Source: Deltaproteobacteria bacterium
Lineage (GTDB): Bacteria > Desulfobacterota > Syntrophia > Syntrophales > Smithellaceae
Assembly: GCA_022710585.1 (NCBI GenBank)
Contig: JAKLGV010000026.1
Coordinates: 1-39,799 of the forward strand
Length of the DNA: 39,799 nucleotides
Direction: 5' to 3'
This document shows, one piece after another, positions 15,027 through 24,365 of the stretch. Position 1 is the first letter of the stretch; the number at the start of each line of letters is the position of its first letter. The position numbers were made by a program, and so were the translations under genes. The notes beneath the pieces were generated by a model. That model saw only the letters and a list, made by a program, of their open reading frames with translations. It was not told the DNA's origin and made no database searches.

Positions 15027-15993
15027 TATCAAGTTTTTTGTGAATCTTGCCTTTGCAATACTCGGCAGAATCTTTGAATTTAACCCGCACATCTTCCATT
15101 AGCTTCCGGTTCGCGGCCAGCAGATCGGCAATAAAGGCGATCAGAAAAGCCTGGAAACCCATCCCCATAAGAATGCTGGCCAGGATCAGAGATTGCACGT
15201 GCCCTTCTCCGTCTCCCTGCGTGTAATACCAGAGAAACCTCAATCCGATCAGGAATCCCACACCAAACAGCATGGCTCCAATCGATCCGAAAAAACGAAA
15301 AGGCCGGTAAATAACAAAGATGCGGATAATCGTGACCAGGCTGCGCCAGATGTAGGAAGGGATGCTTTTCACGAGCCGTGAGGATCGCAAATCTTTATTC
15401 ACCCGGATCGGTATGGACGTAATAACCATGTTTTTCTGGCCGGCCTGGATAATGGTTTCCAGGGTGTAGGTATAATCATTAAAGACGACCAGGTGTCGGG
15501 CGGCATCACGGCTCATGGCCCGAAACCCGCTGGGGGCATCGGGAATATCTGTTTTGCTGGCGACACGGACCACCCAGCTTCCCAGCTTCTGCAATATCTT
15601 TTTTGTCAGGGAAAAGTTATCAATGCTTTCAATAGGGCGCGCACCCACGACGATATCAGCGCGATTCTCCAGAATCTGCGCTGTCAGCGCCGGAATATCT
15701 TTGGCGTTGTACTGGTTGTCGGCATCGGTGTTGACAATGACATCCGCCCCGAGACGCAGGCACGCATCCATCCCGGACATGAAAGCACGCGCCAATCCCT
15801 GATTGCCGGTATGACTGATAATGTGATCGACGCCATTTTCACGGGCCACCCTCACGGTATCGTCCGTGCTGCCGTCATCAATAATCAGCCATTCAACCGT
15901 ATCGAATCCGGCTACCTGACGCGGCAGGTCAGCCAGCGTAATAGCCAGCGTCCCCGCTTCATTATAACATGGTATTTGAATAATGAGTTTCAT
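15019..15993 (-). CDS. GT2 polyprenyl-phosphate glycosyltransferase (DPM/GtrB-like)
   Basis: The ATG at 15993 follows CACAGGAGACGCCGC, giving 324 residues. The N-terminal GT-A domain has IPCYNEAGTL, IIDDGSTDDT and the metal-binding NTDADNQY, so it looks catalytically complete. PDAPSGFRAMSRDAA matches the acceptor region of dolichyl/undecaprenyl-phosphate sugar synthases. Two C-terminal hydrophobic segments (SIGAMLFGVGFLIGLRFLWYY and SLILASILMGMGFQAFLIAFIADLLA) anchor it in the inner membrane. The predicted reaction is transfer of a hexose from a nucleotide sugar to undecaprenyl phosphate. The adjacent GT-C protein (16094-18247) and flippase-like protein (13533) would complete a Gtr-like modification pathway. 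Confidence 0.85.
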   Translation of the reverse strand: MKLIIQIPCYNEAGTLAITLADLPRQVAGFDTVEWLIIDDGSTDDTVRVARENGVDHIISHTGNQGLARAFMSGMDACLRLGADVIVNTDADNQYNAKDIPALTAQILENRADIVVGARPIESIDNFSLTKKILQKLGSWVVRVASKTDIPDAPSGFRAMSRDAARHLVVFNDYTYTLETIIQAGQKNMVITSIPIRVNKDLRSSRLVKSIPSYIWRSLVTIIRIFVIYRPFRFFGSIGAMLFGVGFLIGLRFLWYYTQGDGEGHVQSLILASILMGMGFQAFLIAFIADLLAANRKLMEDVRVKFKDSAEYCKGKIHKKLDND

Positions 15994-16093
15994 GCGGCGT
16001 CTCCTGTGTTCCTGCATTACGTGTTGTTAGGAATAACATTAAATAAAATATACGCCAATGGAAAAATACCTGTTCAACATACGGCGTGGAAAA

Positions 16094-18247
16094 TTATTTG
16101 CCGTTATCCATTTTAATTTCATAACTCCGTATGCTTAACTGGGTATCTTCGGTCACGCGCAGCCTGACTTCCAGGTCTTTAACGTCAGATGAAAGCGATA
16201 ATGGAATAATCATAGTATCCGTTTGATGATGAATTTTATCCAGCGCTATTTCCAAATGCTTTTTTTCTCCCGCTTCGCTGACGACATCTAGAACCGCTCC
16301 TGACAAATTCTCATATTGCCCATCGATGCGAATATGATAGCGACCTTTTTTCAGTGGAAAATAAGGACCATAGAAAAGAAAACCGCCCTGGCCGTTTGTC
16401 GTTATCCCACCATCCTGCATAATGCCTGCCTGCGAATATTTTGCTAATTCCTGACCACGCATTTTGAAACAACCGGCCATCATACATGCACGGTCACCTG
16501 TGTCATCAATATACAGATCATCATCATAATTTAAATAATCTAGAGCTATTTTTTTTACGTCATCTTTTTTGAGCACCAGAAAAAAACCGTTTCCCTTTTC
16601 CTGGACAATTGCTTTGGATTTATCCCAATTTTCAATTTCATCCGGACTGTAGGTCAGATAAGGTCCCTTGCACTTTCGATCCCACTCTTCAGACGACATT
16701 CTGCGCATCTTATAATTAAAAAAATAGTATGCATACATATTGCTGCGCTCCCGCATTTGTTCAAAAGTGGATTTTTCGGGACTAAATCCTATACATGAAC
16801 CAAACGGAAAATTCGATCTCACGAATTCAACAATACCTGTCGGCTTGCTGTAATGGGCCAGGATATCTTTATGCCAGATGTTCTGATCCCGGATGCATAA
16901 CAAAAAGAGAGGAAGCATCAGAAAAACGACATAACGTTTGTTTAAGACGGCAGTCAGCACAATACCAACGGCTCCTATTCCAAACCACATTAAAAAACTG
17001 TGATGGTTATATAAGGAGTAAGGCCAGAACCCCGGAATCGTCATGTGAATTATGTCATAACTTGTATTGGTTGCATCAGATATAAAATGAAGCGCTAATC
17101 CGGTAAGCATCAAAAAGATGCCTGCAATGACCGCATATCTTATCCTCCAGGCCGTCAGTAGGCCCATTGCGAATAAAGGCAATAAAACGGCTTCAGAGTA
17201 ACGTCCGTAAATCCACTGATCAATACGTTGATCGGAAAATGATGAGAAGAATAAAGAACCCAGCAGAATAATCCCCAGCATGGATAAGATCATAAAGACA
17301 AACGCTAATGCGGGAATGATCCTTTTTTCATGATGAAAAAAATCGTGTTGAAGTAAAACAAACCGTTTCGACGCTTCCGTGACGACAAAAACAATTATGC
17401 CGAACGTGGCGATGACAATATAAGACGATTGCCCAAGTATATTGACCACCCACCGGAGTCCGTACTCTTTGATGTTGAGACATGCTCTGATAAATAATGC
17501 AATACTGCCGTAATGGTTATAGGAAGAATAATGTTCGGACGTCATGGCATGATTCAACCAGGCATGAACGCCAAATTTATAAACAACGATGAGCACTGAA
17601 ACAATCAGCACATGATAAATGATAAATGTCTGTCTTCGCGTGTGCCAGGCAAGGCTGATGATGATAAGCACCGACGCTGCGATGACCGCCACACCCGTGG
17701 GATGAATCCAAAATAAATAACCTGTCAGCAGGGAATACGGGATGATCGTCAGAGGATTTTTCTCTGATATGTTTATCAAAGCAGCCAGGGCAAGCATATA
17801 CACCAGAACAAAGGCGGACGTGGCAAAAGCATATCCGCTCATGGATATCCACGCGGGATAGACGGCACTGACGGCAACGGCAAAAAAAATCGACAGGAAG
17901 GCCTGATCCGGAAAAAGATGTCGCAGCACATAAAACAGCAGCATAAAAGAACATGCCCACATCAGGGCATTGATCACCATGACGCCCTGCCACAACATGA
18001 AAGGATCTGAAAAACTAATAAATAACGGCGCCAGCAGCAGCGAATATCCTCCTTGCCAGCTGCTGGCCATATCCACAGGATAACCAGCAAAGGCGGCCGC
18101 CTTCGTCAGATAACCTATTTCATCAGATAAATAAGCCGGACCATGGTACTGACGGCTGAACAACCAGTAAGCAAAAAAAATCGCCGATACTAAAATCCAG
18201 CAGGCGACTTTTTGCAGGCGATGGCTATTCAGGTATGAGTTCATCAT
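16094..18247 (-). CDS. GT-C membrane glycosyltransferase (ArnT/PMT-like) with C-terminal beta domain
   Basis: The 717-residue protein has about eleven to twelve spans in its first 480 residues. The first loop holds an acidic DE pair (YLSDEIGYLTKAAAF), the position of the catalytic acid in GT-C enzymes of the GT39/GT83 type. A periplasmic part follows, ending in a beta-sandwich-like domain (about 590-717; GGFLFYGPYFPLKKGRYHIRIDGQYE ... LRVTEDTQLSIRSYEIKMDN) that may bind carbohydrate. The start is one of two consecutive ATGs after TTAGGAACC. It probably uses the polyprenyl-phosphate sugar made by the GT2 gene 100 bp downstream (15019) to decorate the exported polymer. The 57-bp gap to the triple GT4 gene suggests the same transcript. 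Confidence 0.75.
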   Translation of the reverse strand: MMNSYLNSHRLQKVACWILVSAIFFAYWLFSRQYHGPAYLSDEIGYLTKAAAFAGYPVDMASSWQGGYSLLLAPLFISFSDPFMLWQGVMVINALMWACSFMLLFYVLRHLFPDQAFLSIFFAVAVSAVYPAWISMSGYAFATSAFVLVYMLALAALINISEKNPLTIIPYSLLTGYLFWIHPTGVAVIAASVLIIISLAWHTRRQTFIIYHVLIVSVLIVVYKFGVHAWLNHAMTSEHYSSYNHYGSIALFIRACLNIKEYGLRWVVNILGQSSYIVIATFGIIVFVVTEASKRFVLLQHDFFHHEKRIIPALAFVFMILSMLGIILLGSLFFSSFSDQRIDQWIYGRYSEAVLLPLFAMGLLTAWRIRYAVIAGIFLMLTGLALHFISDATNTSYDIIHMTIPGFWPYSLYNHHSFLMWFGIGAVGIVLTAVLNKRYVVFLMLPLFLLCIRDQNIWHKDILAHYSKPTGIVEFVRSNFPFGSCIGFSPEKSTFEQMRERSNMYAYYFFNYKMRRMSSEEWDRKCKGPYLTYSPDEIENWDKSKAIVQEKGNGFFLVLKKDDVKKIALDYLNYDDDLYIDDTGDRACMMAGCFKMRGQELAKYSQAGIMQDGGITTNGQGGFLFYGPYFPLKKGRYHIRIDGQYENLSGAVLDVVSEAGEKKHLEIALDKIHHQTDTMIIPLSLSSDVKDLEVRLRVTEDTQLSIRSYEIKMDNGK

Positions 18248-18304
18248 GGTTCCTAATCACACTAATAATGTCCGTTCTGTATTCGAATGATTTGCTGAGT
18301 ATAA

Positions 18305-21300
18305 TTAATACGAATTATTTTTGAGCGCAACCAATACGCTGTAAAGCCTTGCCCCCAGTCGAGAATAACGATGAGCCATTCGCCAGCGCTCGGCTGACTT
18401 TAATTGTTCCTTCATACCCGCGTCATCGTCAACCAGCTTTTGCAACAGGTCAGCTATACCTTCCGCAATTTGTTCCGGTGATTGCCCCGGCAGGAAATGA
18501 ACGGCTGCCTGCACATCATCAAATATCGCCACCGGCGTCACAGCGACCGGACGTCCACTGGCAATTCCATAGCGCACCGCTCCGCTCGCCGACTCACCGG
18601 TATCCTGATAAGGGAAAACGATCAGATCCGATTCCGCCAGCATCTTAAGGCTTTCTTCGTCACTCAGAAAATCCGTGCACAAAATAACCTTGTCGCTTAA
18701 ACCATGAGAGGCAATTTTTTTTCTGGCCTGTTTGATCATCCGCCTCGATTCCGGAACCGAATATTCGGCATTCACCATACGCAGATGAATGTTCATACCC
18801 CTGGAGCATAACAATGCCACCGCATCGATGAGTTCCAGAAGGCCTTTGTGAGGAAGAAAAAAACCGTAAGACGAAACAATAAAATTTTTATGACCCTCAG
18901 ACGTCTTTTGAACCGGCGGAGTATAATCGAGAATCCCGTGAGGAAAAAGCATAACGTTTTCGATCAGGCCATGGTCCTTTAGACGATTTAGGTCGCCTGT
19001 GGCATGCACGAGTATCCTTCGACAGCGGGAAAGTGCCGGCACCAGAATGCTTAATTTCTTGCGCGTTCCGGGAGCGGTCTCGCGTGTGGCGTGCATAACC
19101 ATGATGACATTGCGTCCGGCATCGACTTGCTCATTCAGGAAAGCAGCGAGCGCCGGCAGATCGAAAAAACCGTAGTTGAACTGAATAACCAGGGTATCCA
19201 AACGATTCTGTTCAATCGCCTGCCTTAAATCAACTAAAGTATCCCGGTCACCAGGCATCCAGCACCTTTCGACATTGGCGCTATCATCGCTTGTCACAGA
19301 CAGTGCCCGCGCCGCCAGTATGGTCACCGGACATGGCAAATTCCTGATCAGGTGCTCAGAATATGTGGCAATGCCGCAGCGGGTGTTCCATGTTGACACC
19401 CAACCGATGCGAGGTTCTGCTGGTTCTGTCATGTGCGCCCAACTGCGGGCTGCACCGACCATAGCTGCAGCTGTATGTACCCAACGGAATTTTCCCAGCA
19501 GCAGTTCGCGACCGGCCGTTATCCGGACACGGCGCATCGATTCCGGTGTTTCGTATACCTCGCGCATAACCTGAGCAAGGCTGGTAACATCCGGCTCCGC
19601 CCAGACGGAACTGAACAACCCCAAGTGCGTTTTTGCATACTTAAAACTGTAATCTATGAGCCAGGAGGTTTTCGGTGTACAAAAATCCATCTGGCCGCTC
19701 CAAGCTGTCGTAATCACCGCCAGGCCGGAAAGTATCGCCTCCGCCATAGGCAGTCCAAAACCCTCCGCCCTGCTGGGCGCGACCAGAGCCTGACATCGTC
19801 CGTAAAGCGCTTTCATTTGAGCATCGGAAAAATCATCTTCAAGGATTTGAACGTCGGGAAAATCCGCGTCCCCCGCACGCAGTGTTTGCAACATATCATG
19901 GATGTTGTTATGGGGATTTGGAAGTGTTTTAATCACCAGGGTGACATCATCGATTGCCCGGAAAGCTCTGCCATACGCCTGGAGCATCACGTCAGCACCC
20001 TTACGCGGAAAGCACGAAGAAACGTGAAGAAAACGAAACGTCCGGGCATTTAAACTAAATTGTTTATCGGATTCTATGCGCTCCCAATGGTCGACACCGT
20101 TGCCGATTACAGCAATGGGAACTCTTACTCCGTTATCGATCAGCAGCTTGCGCACATGTTTCGATGTCACGGCAATGCCTTGCAGGAACGTGTTGAACTG
20201 CTCAACCCATTCATAAGGAAAACCGGATTCCTCCCATGCGTATCCATGCAGAACATTTAATCGACATGTCATATCCTGCACTCTTGGCGGATACAGATTC
20301 CGGCTTGTCACTTCCGCCTCTTCCTGAGGGACGTCTGTGTCACGACGATGCATCGCAGCCACATCGGGATTTTCCTTCAGAAATTGCTCAGAAGCGGGAA
20401 AATCGCCGGGTCCTTCAGTCGAGTGTAACACAACTTTATGACCAAGCTCCGCTAACGCTCTTGCCGTCTCACGATTGACCAACGCCAGGCTGTAGCTGCT
20501 GTCAAAGGGGCCTTCAATACGCCAGGTAATGTGCATCGGCAATTCGGTGGCCCTCAGGAAATTATAGACCTGTCGTTCGTTTTGTTCGAGGCAAACGGCC
20601 ACGCCGGTTAAAACCGTTTCGCTGACGGGTTTGCTTTTTCCAACCAGGGCAGCAATATCTGATATCTGACGTGTATAAAGGTTGTTTAATGTTGCCTCAG
20701 TATTTTTCCATGACTGCCCGGATTTCTGAACTACTCCGCTTCCGGCATGACCAATCCGCTCCCAGGCTGCAATGGCCCATCTTGCCGATTCATCCCATGA
20801 AAAAAGCTTGGCCCGGTGCAAACCGTGTTGTTGCAGAAGCTTCCGAAATGTTTCATCCTCCAGCGCCTTCACGATCCTAGCCGTGATCTCACCGACCTCG
20901 AAAGGATTAAACATGGCGCTATCCAAGCCGATGACTTCCGGAATACTTGAGTTGTTGGAACAAATGACCGGAGCGCCGCAGGCCATGGCCTCCAGCACCG
21001 TCAGCCCGAAGCCTTCATGCCAGGAAGGAAAGACAAACAATTTGCAAAGATTGTAAAGTTGTACAAGTTCTTCATCTGCAATATAATCGGTAAAGAGAAG
21101 TTCATCCTGTTTGATACCGGCGGAATTGATTATCTTTTCCAGATGGTCGCGATATCCCGGCGGCATTTTGCCTGCCAGTAGCAACTGATGGCCCGTACGT
21201 AATTTTTCGGGCAGATTTGCAAACGCCTGGATCAGACGCGGAACGTTTTTTCGTTCTTCGAATCCGCCGGTGTACAGTATAAACGGGCGGGTCAGCCCAA

Positions 21301-21964
21301 ACTTCAGGCGCAGTTGCCCGGCAAGGTCATCTGTGAGGTGACAGGGTTGAAAATGAGAGTCATGCGCCGTGGAAACGTTAACAACACGGCTATCCGCAGC
21401 CTTGAGATAAGCCAGCCCTTCCTGACGGCTCGATTCCGAAATGGCCAGACAGACAGATGCCTTTTTGAGATCATTGAGCTTGCTGTAATAATGTTGGGCA
21501 TAATGTGGAATAGGCTTGAGATAGTGATCAGGATTTAAAAGTGGAATCAGATCATATAATGTCACGCTGACGGGTATAAAGCTGTCCGTGATCCTGATGC
21601 CGGTTACGGCATCATCGTCATAACCTTCAAACAGACTGCTGATGTGAATGATGTCCGGGTGCAGGCCGACAAGAAATGCTTCGCGCATAAACTTGGCTAC
21701 GTTGTGCCGAACATCATTATCAGGATTGATTGCTCTTACCGGTCCGGGGGCGGTCCAGACGCGGATGTGATGATGCTGTAACAAGCCGTCGAATGCGGCA
21801 CGGATGGGTTCGATGGTTTCAGGAAACATACCATTGAGGGCAAGGATGATCTCATGCTCACCACGGTTGCGGACAACAGCCCTGGTGAAGGACATGGTGT
21901 AACGGCCGATACCCCGAAAACGGCTTGCAGTCTGGGCGCCCTGCATGTCAATGACTATACGCAT
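18305..21964 (-). CDS. Three-domain GT4 glycosyltransferase, WbdA-like polymerase candidate
   Basis: At 1219 residues this is a tandem fusion of three GT-B transferases. Domain 1 (about 1-405) has FRGIGRYT at the N-terminus and EX7E at Glu317/Glu325 (HEGFGLTVLEAM). Domain 2 (about 475-845) has EX7E at Glu734/Glu742 (AEGFGLPMAEAI). Domain 3 (about 850-1219) has GWVSTWNTRCGIATYSE and GESASGAVRYG. There the first acid is Glu1124 but the second position is Tyr1132, so its catalysis is uncertain. Its ATG overlaps the FkbM stop (TGATG), with AAGGAGCGGC upstream. Multi-domain GT4 proteins such as WbdA build the repeat unit of ABC-exported O-antigens, and the gene order here matches that role. The sugar is unknown. 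Confidence 0.8.
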   Translation of the reverse strand: MRIVIDMQGAQTASRFRGIGRYTMSFTRAVVRNRGEHEIILALNGMFPETIEPIRAAFDGLLQHHHIRVWTAPGPVRAINPDNDVRHNVAKFMREAFLVGLHPDIIHISSLFEGYDDDAVTGIRITDSFIPVSVTLYDLIPLLNPDHYLKPIPHYAQHYYSKLNDLKKASVCLAISESSRQEGLAYLKAADSRVVNVSTAHDSHFQPCHLTDDLAGQLRLKFGLTRPFILYTGGFEERKNVPRLIQAFANLPEKLRTGHQLLLAGKMPPGYRDHLEKIINSAGIKQDELLFTDYIADEELVQLYNLCKLFVFPSWHEGFGLTVLEAMACGAPVICSNNSSIPEVIGLDSAMFNPFEVGEITARIVKALEDETFRKLLQQHGLHRAKLFSWDESARWAIAAWERIGHAGSGVVQKSGQSWKNTEATLNNLYTRQISDIAALVGKSKPVSETVLTGVAVCLEQNERQVYNFLRATELPMHITWRIEGPFDSSYSLALVNRETARALAELGHKVVLHSTEGPGDFPASEQFLKENPDVAAMHRRDTDVPQEEAEVTSRNLYPPRVQDMTCRLNVLHGYAWEESGFPYEWVEQFNTFLQGIAVTSKHVRKLLIDNGVRVPIAVIGNGVDHWERIESDKQFSLNARTFRFLHVSSCFPRKGADVMLQAYGRAFRAIDDVTLVIKTLPNPHNNIHDMLQTLRAGDADFPDVQILEDDFSDAQMKALYGRCQALVAPSRAEGFGLPMAEAILSGLAVITTAWSGQMDFCTPKTSWLIDYSFKYAKTHLGLFSSVWAEPDVTSLAQVMREVYETPESMRRVRITAGRELLLGKFRWVHTAAAMVGAARSWAHMTEPAEPRIGWVSTWNTRCGIATYSEHLIRNLPCPVTILAARALSVTSDDSANVERCWMPGDRDTLVDLRQAIEQNRLDTLVIQFNYGFFDLPALAAFLNEQVDAGRNVIMVMHATRETAPGTRKKLSILVPALSRCRRILVHATGDLNRLKDHGLIENVMLFPHGILDYTPPVQKTSEGHKNFIVSSYGFFLPHKGLLELIDAVALLCSRGMNIHLRMVNAEYSVPESRRMIKQARKKIASHGLSDKVILCTDFLSDEESLKMLAESDLIVFPYQDTGESASGAVRYGIASGRPVAVTPVAIFDDVQAAVHFLPGQSPEQIAEGIADLLQKLVDDDAGMKEQLKSAERWRMAHRYSRLGARLYSVLVALKNNSY

Positions 21965-23142
21965 CAGAGCCGCTCCTTGCCACGCTGTTCGACAGCCGCC
22001 AGTAAATCATTGTAAATCTGGCGGGCACGCGGCGGCAACTGTTTCGGTCCTGCAATGGTAAAGTTGTCCTCCGCCGGCTGCAACTCATTGCGAACCATCT
22101 TCAGCCGCGTTTTGAGACGTGGAAATAATGACACGAACCGCAACCCGAATTTCTGGAGGAGGGGATGAGAAGAACAAAACTCTCTGAGATGTATTACGAC
22201 TTCCCTCAAAATCCGCCGGGGGCGACTCATCGGAGCAAAGGTAACCCAGGCTACAAGGCCTTGAACAAACCAGCGAGCAACACTACCCGCCGCTCGCAAG
22301 GGCGCGGTAATATGCCAGGAGTGACTGGCGTAAATTTCATGTATAGTGTGCTCCAATTGCTGCGCGCGATCCTCCGCTTGCCATATACGATTTTCCGCCT
22401 GCTGTGCGCGATGTTCCGCCTGCCGGTATTGTTCCACTGCAAGGCGAGCTAAATAATGAGAAGTGCTCAAGACAAAATCATCAAAATAATTAGGAGGGAT
22501 TTTGAATGATGAAAGTAGCTCGGAATGATCCTTGTGTACGTAGAAACGATTAACGCCGTCAAAATATGCATATTGATAGCCTTTATCTAAAAGAATATGT
22601 TCCCATTCCTGATATCTTATTTCCTGGCTTAAGGGTTGCGTGCTTTCAATCACTAGAACCCATGGATACGTCAATGCCCCGCGCCAGCTTTCGATAACAC
22701 TTTTTTCTAATCCTTCCACATCTATTTTAAGCCAATGAATGTCTCGATGGCCGTATCTTTCAAGAATCATGTCCATGGAAACAACATCGACGGTGGTTTC
22801 ATGCATTGAAAATCCATCACGTTGATGCCGTTCGGCAATCTCCGGATCAGCTGTCGATAAACCGGTGTCATCAAATTCATAAAAGGTCAATGAGCCCGAA
22901 GAACCGGCAATCGCAACGTGTTCGACTATTTCATCCGGCCGGGCCTGTCTTAACATGTCAGCATATTTGCTGTTGGGCTCTATATGAACGCCGCGCCACC
23001 CATGATCATAAAATGATTTCGTTACTGAATCTATCACAGGATCTTGAGCACCCACATCAATATAAAATCCGCAATCAATATGCTTTAGGGCACGCCAAAG
23101 CATTACATCTTCGAAATTTTGGGCATACGATACAAAACTCAT
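21964..23142 (-). CDS. FkbM-family methyltransferase with heptad coiled coil, chain-terminator candidate
   Basis: The 392-residue protein has an FkbM methyltransferase domain (about 1-210): YIDVGAQDP near 28-35, GVHIEPNSKY near 51-60 and LKIDVEGLEKSVI near 138-150. Residues about 239-266 are four near-exact heptads (YRQAEHR, AQQAENR, IWQAEDR, AQQLEHT), a likely coiled coil. SHSWHITAPLR follows, a motif common at the ends of polysaccharide-locus transferases, then a basic amphipathic tail. The start overlaps the wzt stop by four bases (ATGA), and the end overlaps the triple GT4 start by one base. In E. coli O8/O9 the equivalent slot is WbdD, whose methyltransferase and coiled coil end the chain and set its length. 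The analogous job here is inference. Confidence 0.75.
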   Translation of the reverse strand: MSFVSYAQNFEDVMLWRALKHIDCGFYIDVGAQDPVIDSVTKSFYDHGWRGVHIEPNSKYADMLRQARPDEIVEHVAIAGSSGSLTFYEFDDTGLSTADPEIAERHQRDGFSMHETTVDVVSMDMILERYGHRDIHWLKIDVEGLEKSVIESWRGALTYPWVLVIESTQPLSQEIRYQEWEHILLDKGYQYAYFDGVNRFYVHKDHSELLSSFKIPPNYFDDFVLSTSHYLARLAVEQYRQAEHRAQQAENRIWQAEDRAQQLEHTIHEIYASHSWHITAPLRAAGSVARWFVQGLVAWVTFAPMSRPRRILREVVIHLREFCSSHPLLQKFGLRFVSLFPRLKTRLKMVRNELQPAEDNFTIAGPKQLPPRARQIYNDLLAAVEQRGKERL

Positions 23143-24365
23143 TTTTGTAGAATTCCTATTTCCGGATCAAGCCATGAACAGCCGCTAAAGTGTTCTTTAC
23201 TCATATTAACTACTTCAAATACAAGTGCCAAGTCACGCCATTCATAGTTATTGTCCATATGTGTTTCGCTGCTGGCTAAAGCGGTTTGTATCGAATAAGT
23301 TCCGGAGCCGAGATTGGCGTTGAAAACAATACTGAAGGTAAATCGGGAACCTGCAGATATATTCACCAGTGGCTGATTCTTCAGAGACGTATTGGTGCCG
23401 TATATGACCTGTCCCAGTCGATCTTTGATGCCATAGCCTAAAATTAATCGTTCAATATCAGCACGCACTTCAACATCAATATACAATCTAACAGACTGTC
23501 CGACATCGACTACTTTTACGGGATGATCACTCGCGTCCGTAAGCACAATATTCGTTACCGTGGCTTCACCGGTACCGGAGAGGATCTGGATCTTCCCTGT
23601 CGGGGTCATTTCCTGTTTCACAATCTGGTTCTGGTGATCTGCCAGCATGGCGTTGTAGTAATCCATAACGGCTTCAGGTTCACCCTGCATGGCAATTTTT
23701 CCATCATTAAGCAAAATAGCACGATCGCAAACACTTTGAATAGCCGCTTTATCATGCGAAACGATGAGCAGTGTTGTGCCTGATTTCCGGAATTCGCGAA
23801 TACGATCAAAGCTCTTGTGCTGAAAATAAGCATCGCCGACGGAAAGAGCCTCATCCACAATTAGAATATCCGGCCGCCGGGCTGTTGCCACACTAAACGC
23901 AAGTCGCACCTGCATGCCGCTGGAATAAACGCGAACAGGCTGATCGATATAATCACCGATTTCAGCAAATTCCTCAATTGCCGGCATTAAATCTGTAATT
24001 TCATCGGCCTGAAGGCCCAGTAATTGTCCGGCCATCATGACATTTTGTCGTCCCGTAAAATCGGGATGAAACCCCATGCCCAATTCCAGCAGGGCGGCCA
24101 CATGGCCGAATATTTGGACATCACCGGTAGTGGACTGAGTTGTACCGGTAATAATTTTTAAAAGTGTGCTTTTACCGGCTCCATTAATTCCGATAATACC
24201 TAAGGCTTCGCCCGGATGAACTAAAAAATTAATATCTTGTAAAACCCATTTTAACTGATGCCTGATCCCGGCAAAAGGAATCATCCATTCAGCCAGGCGA
24301 GCCCAACGGGTAGAATATTGTCTGTAGGCCTTGCCCAGGTTGTCAACACGAATGCTGCCTATCAT
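23139..24365 (-). CDS. wzt: O-antigen ABC exporter ATPase with C-terminal carbohydrate-recognition domain (Wzt)
   Basis: The 408-residue protein has an ABC domain in about residues 1-240. Walker A is at 59-67 (GINGAGKST), the signature is YSSGMQVRLAF near 147-157, Walker B is ILIVDEA near 167-173, and the H-loop is VSHD. The usual Wzt N-terminal extension before Walker A is present. Residues about 255-408 form the Wzt_C beta domain (for example VGQSVRLYIDVEV, LIYGTNTSL-type segments), which in O8/O9a systems binds the capped non-reducing end of the polymer. The domain implies that the polymer carries a terminal modification. The gene is flanked by ATGA overlaps with wzm and the FkbM gene, so all three are tightly coupled. 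Confidence 0.92.
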   Translation of the reverse strand: MIGSIRVDNLGKAYRQYSTRWARLAEWMIPFAGIRHQLKWVLQDINFLVHPGEALGIIGINGAGKSTLLKIITGTTQSTTGDVQIFGHVAALLELGMGFHPDFTGRQNVMMAGQLLGLQADEITDLMPAIEEFAEIGDYIDQPVRVYSSGMQVRLAFSVATARRPDILIVDEALSVGDAYFQHKSFDRIREFRKSGTTLLIVSHDKAAIQSVCDRAILLNDGKIAMQGEPEAVMDYYNAMLADHQNQIVKQEMTPTGKIQILSGTGEATVTNIVLTDASDHPVKVVDVGQSVRLYIDVEVRADIERLILGYGIKDRLGQVIYGTNTSLKNQPLVNISAGSRFTFSIVFNANLGSGTYSIQTALASSETHMDNNYEWRDLALVFEVVNMSKEHFSGCSWLDPEIGILQK

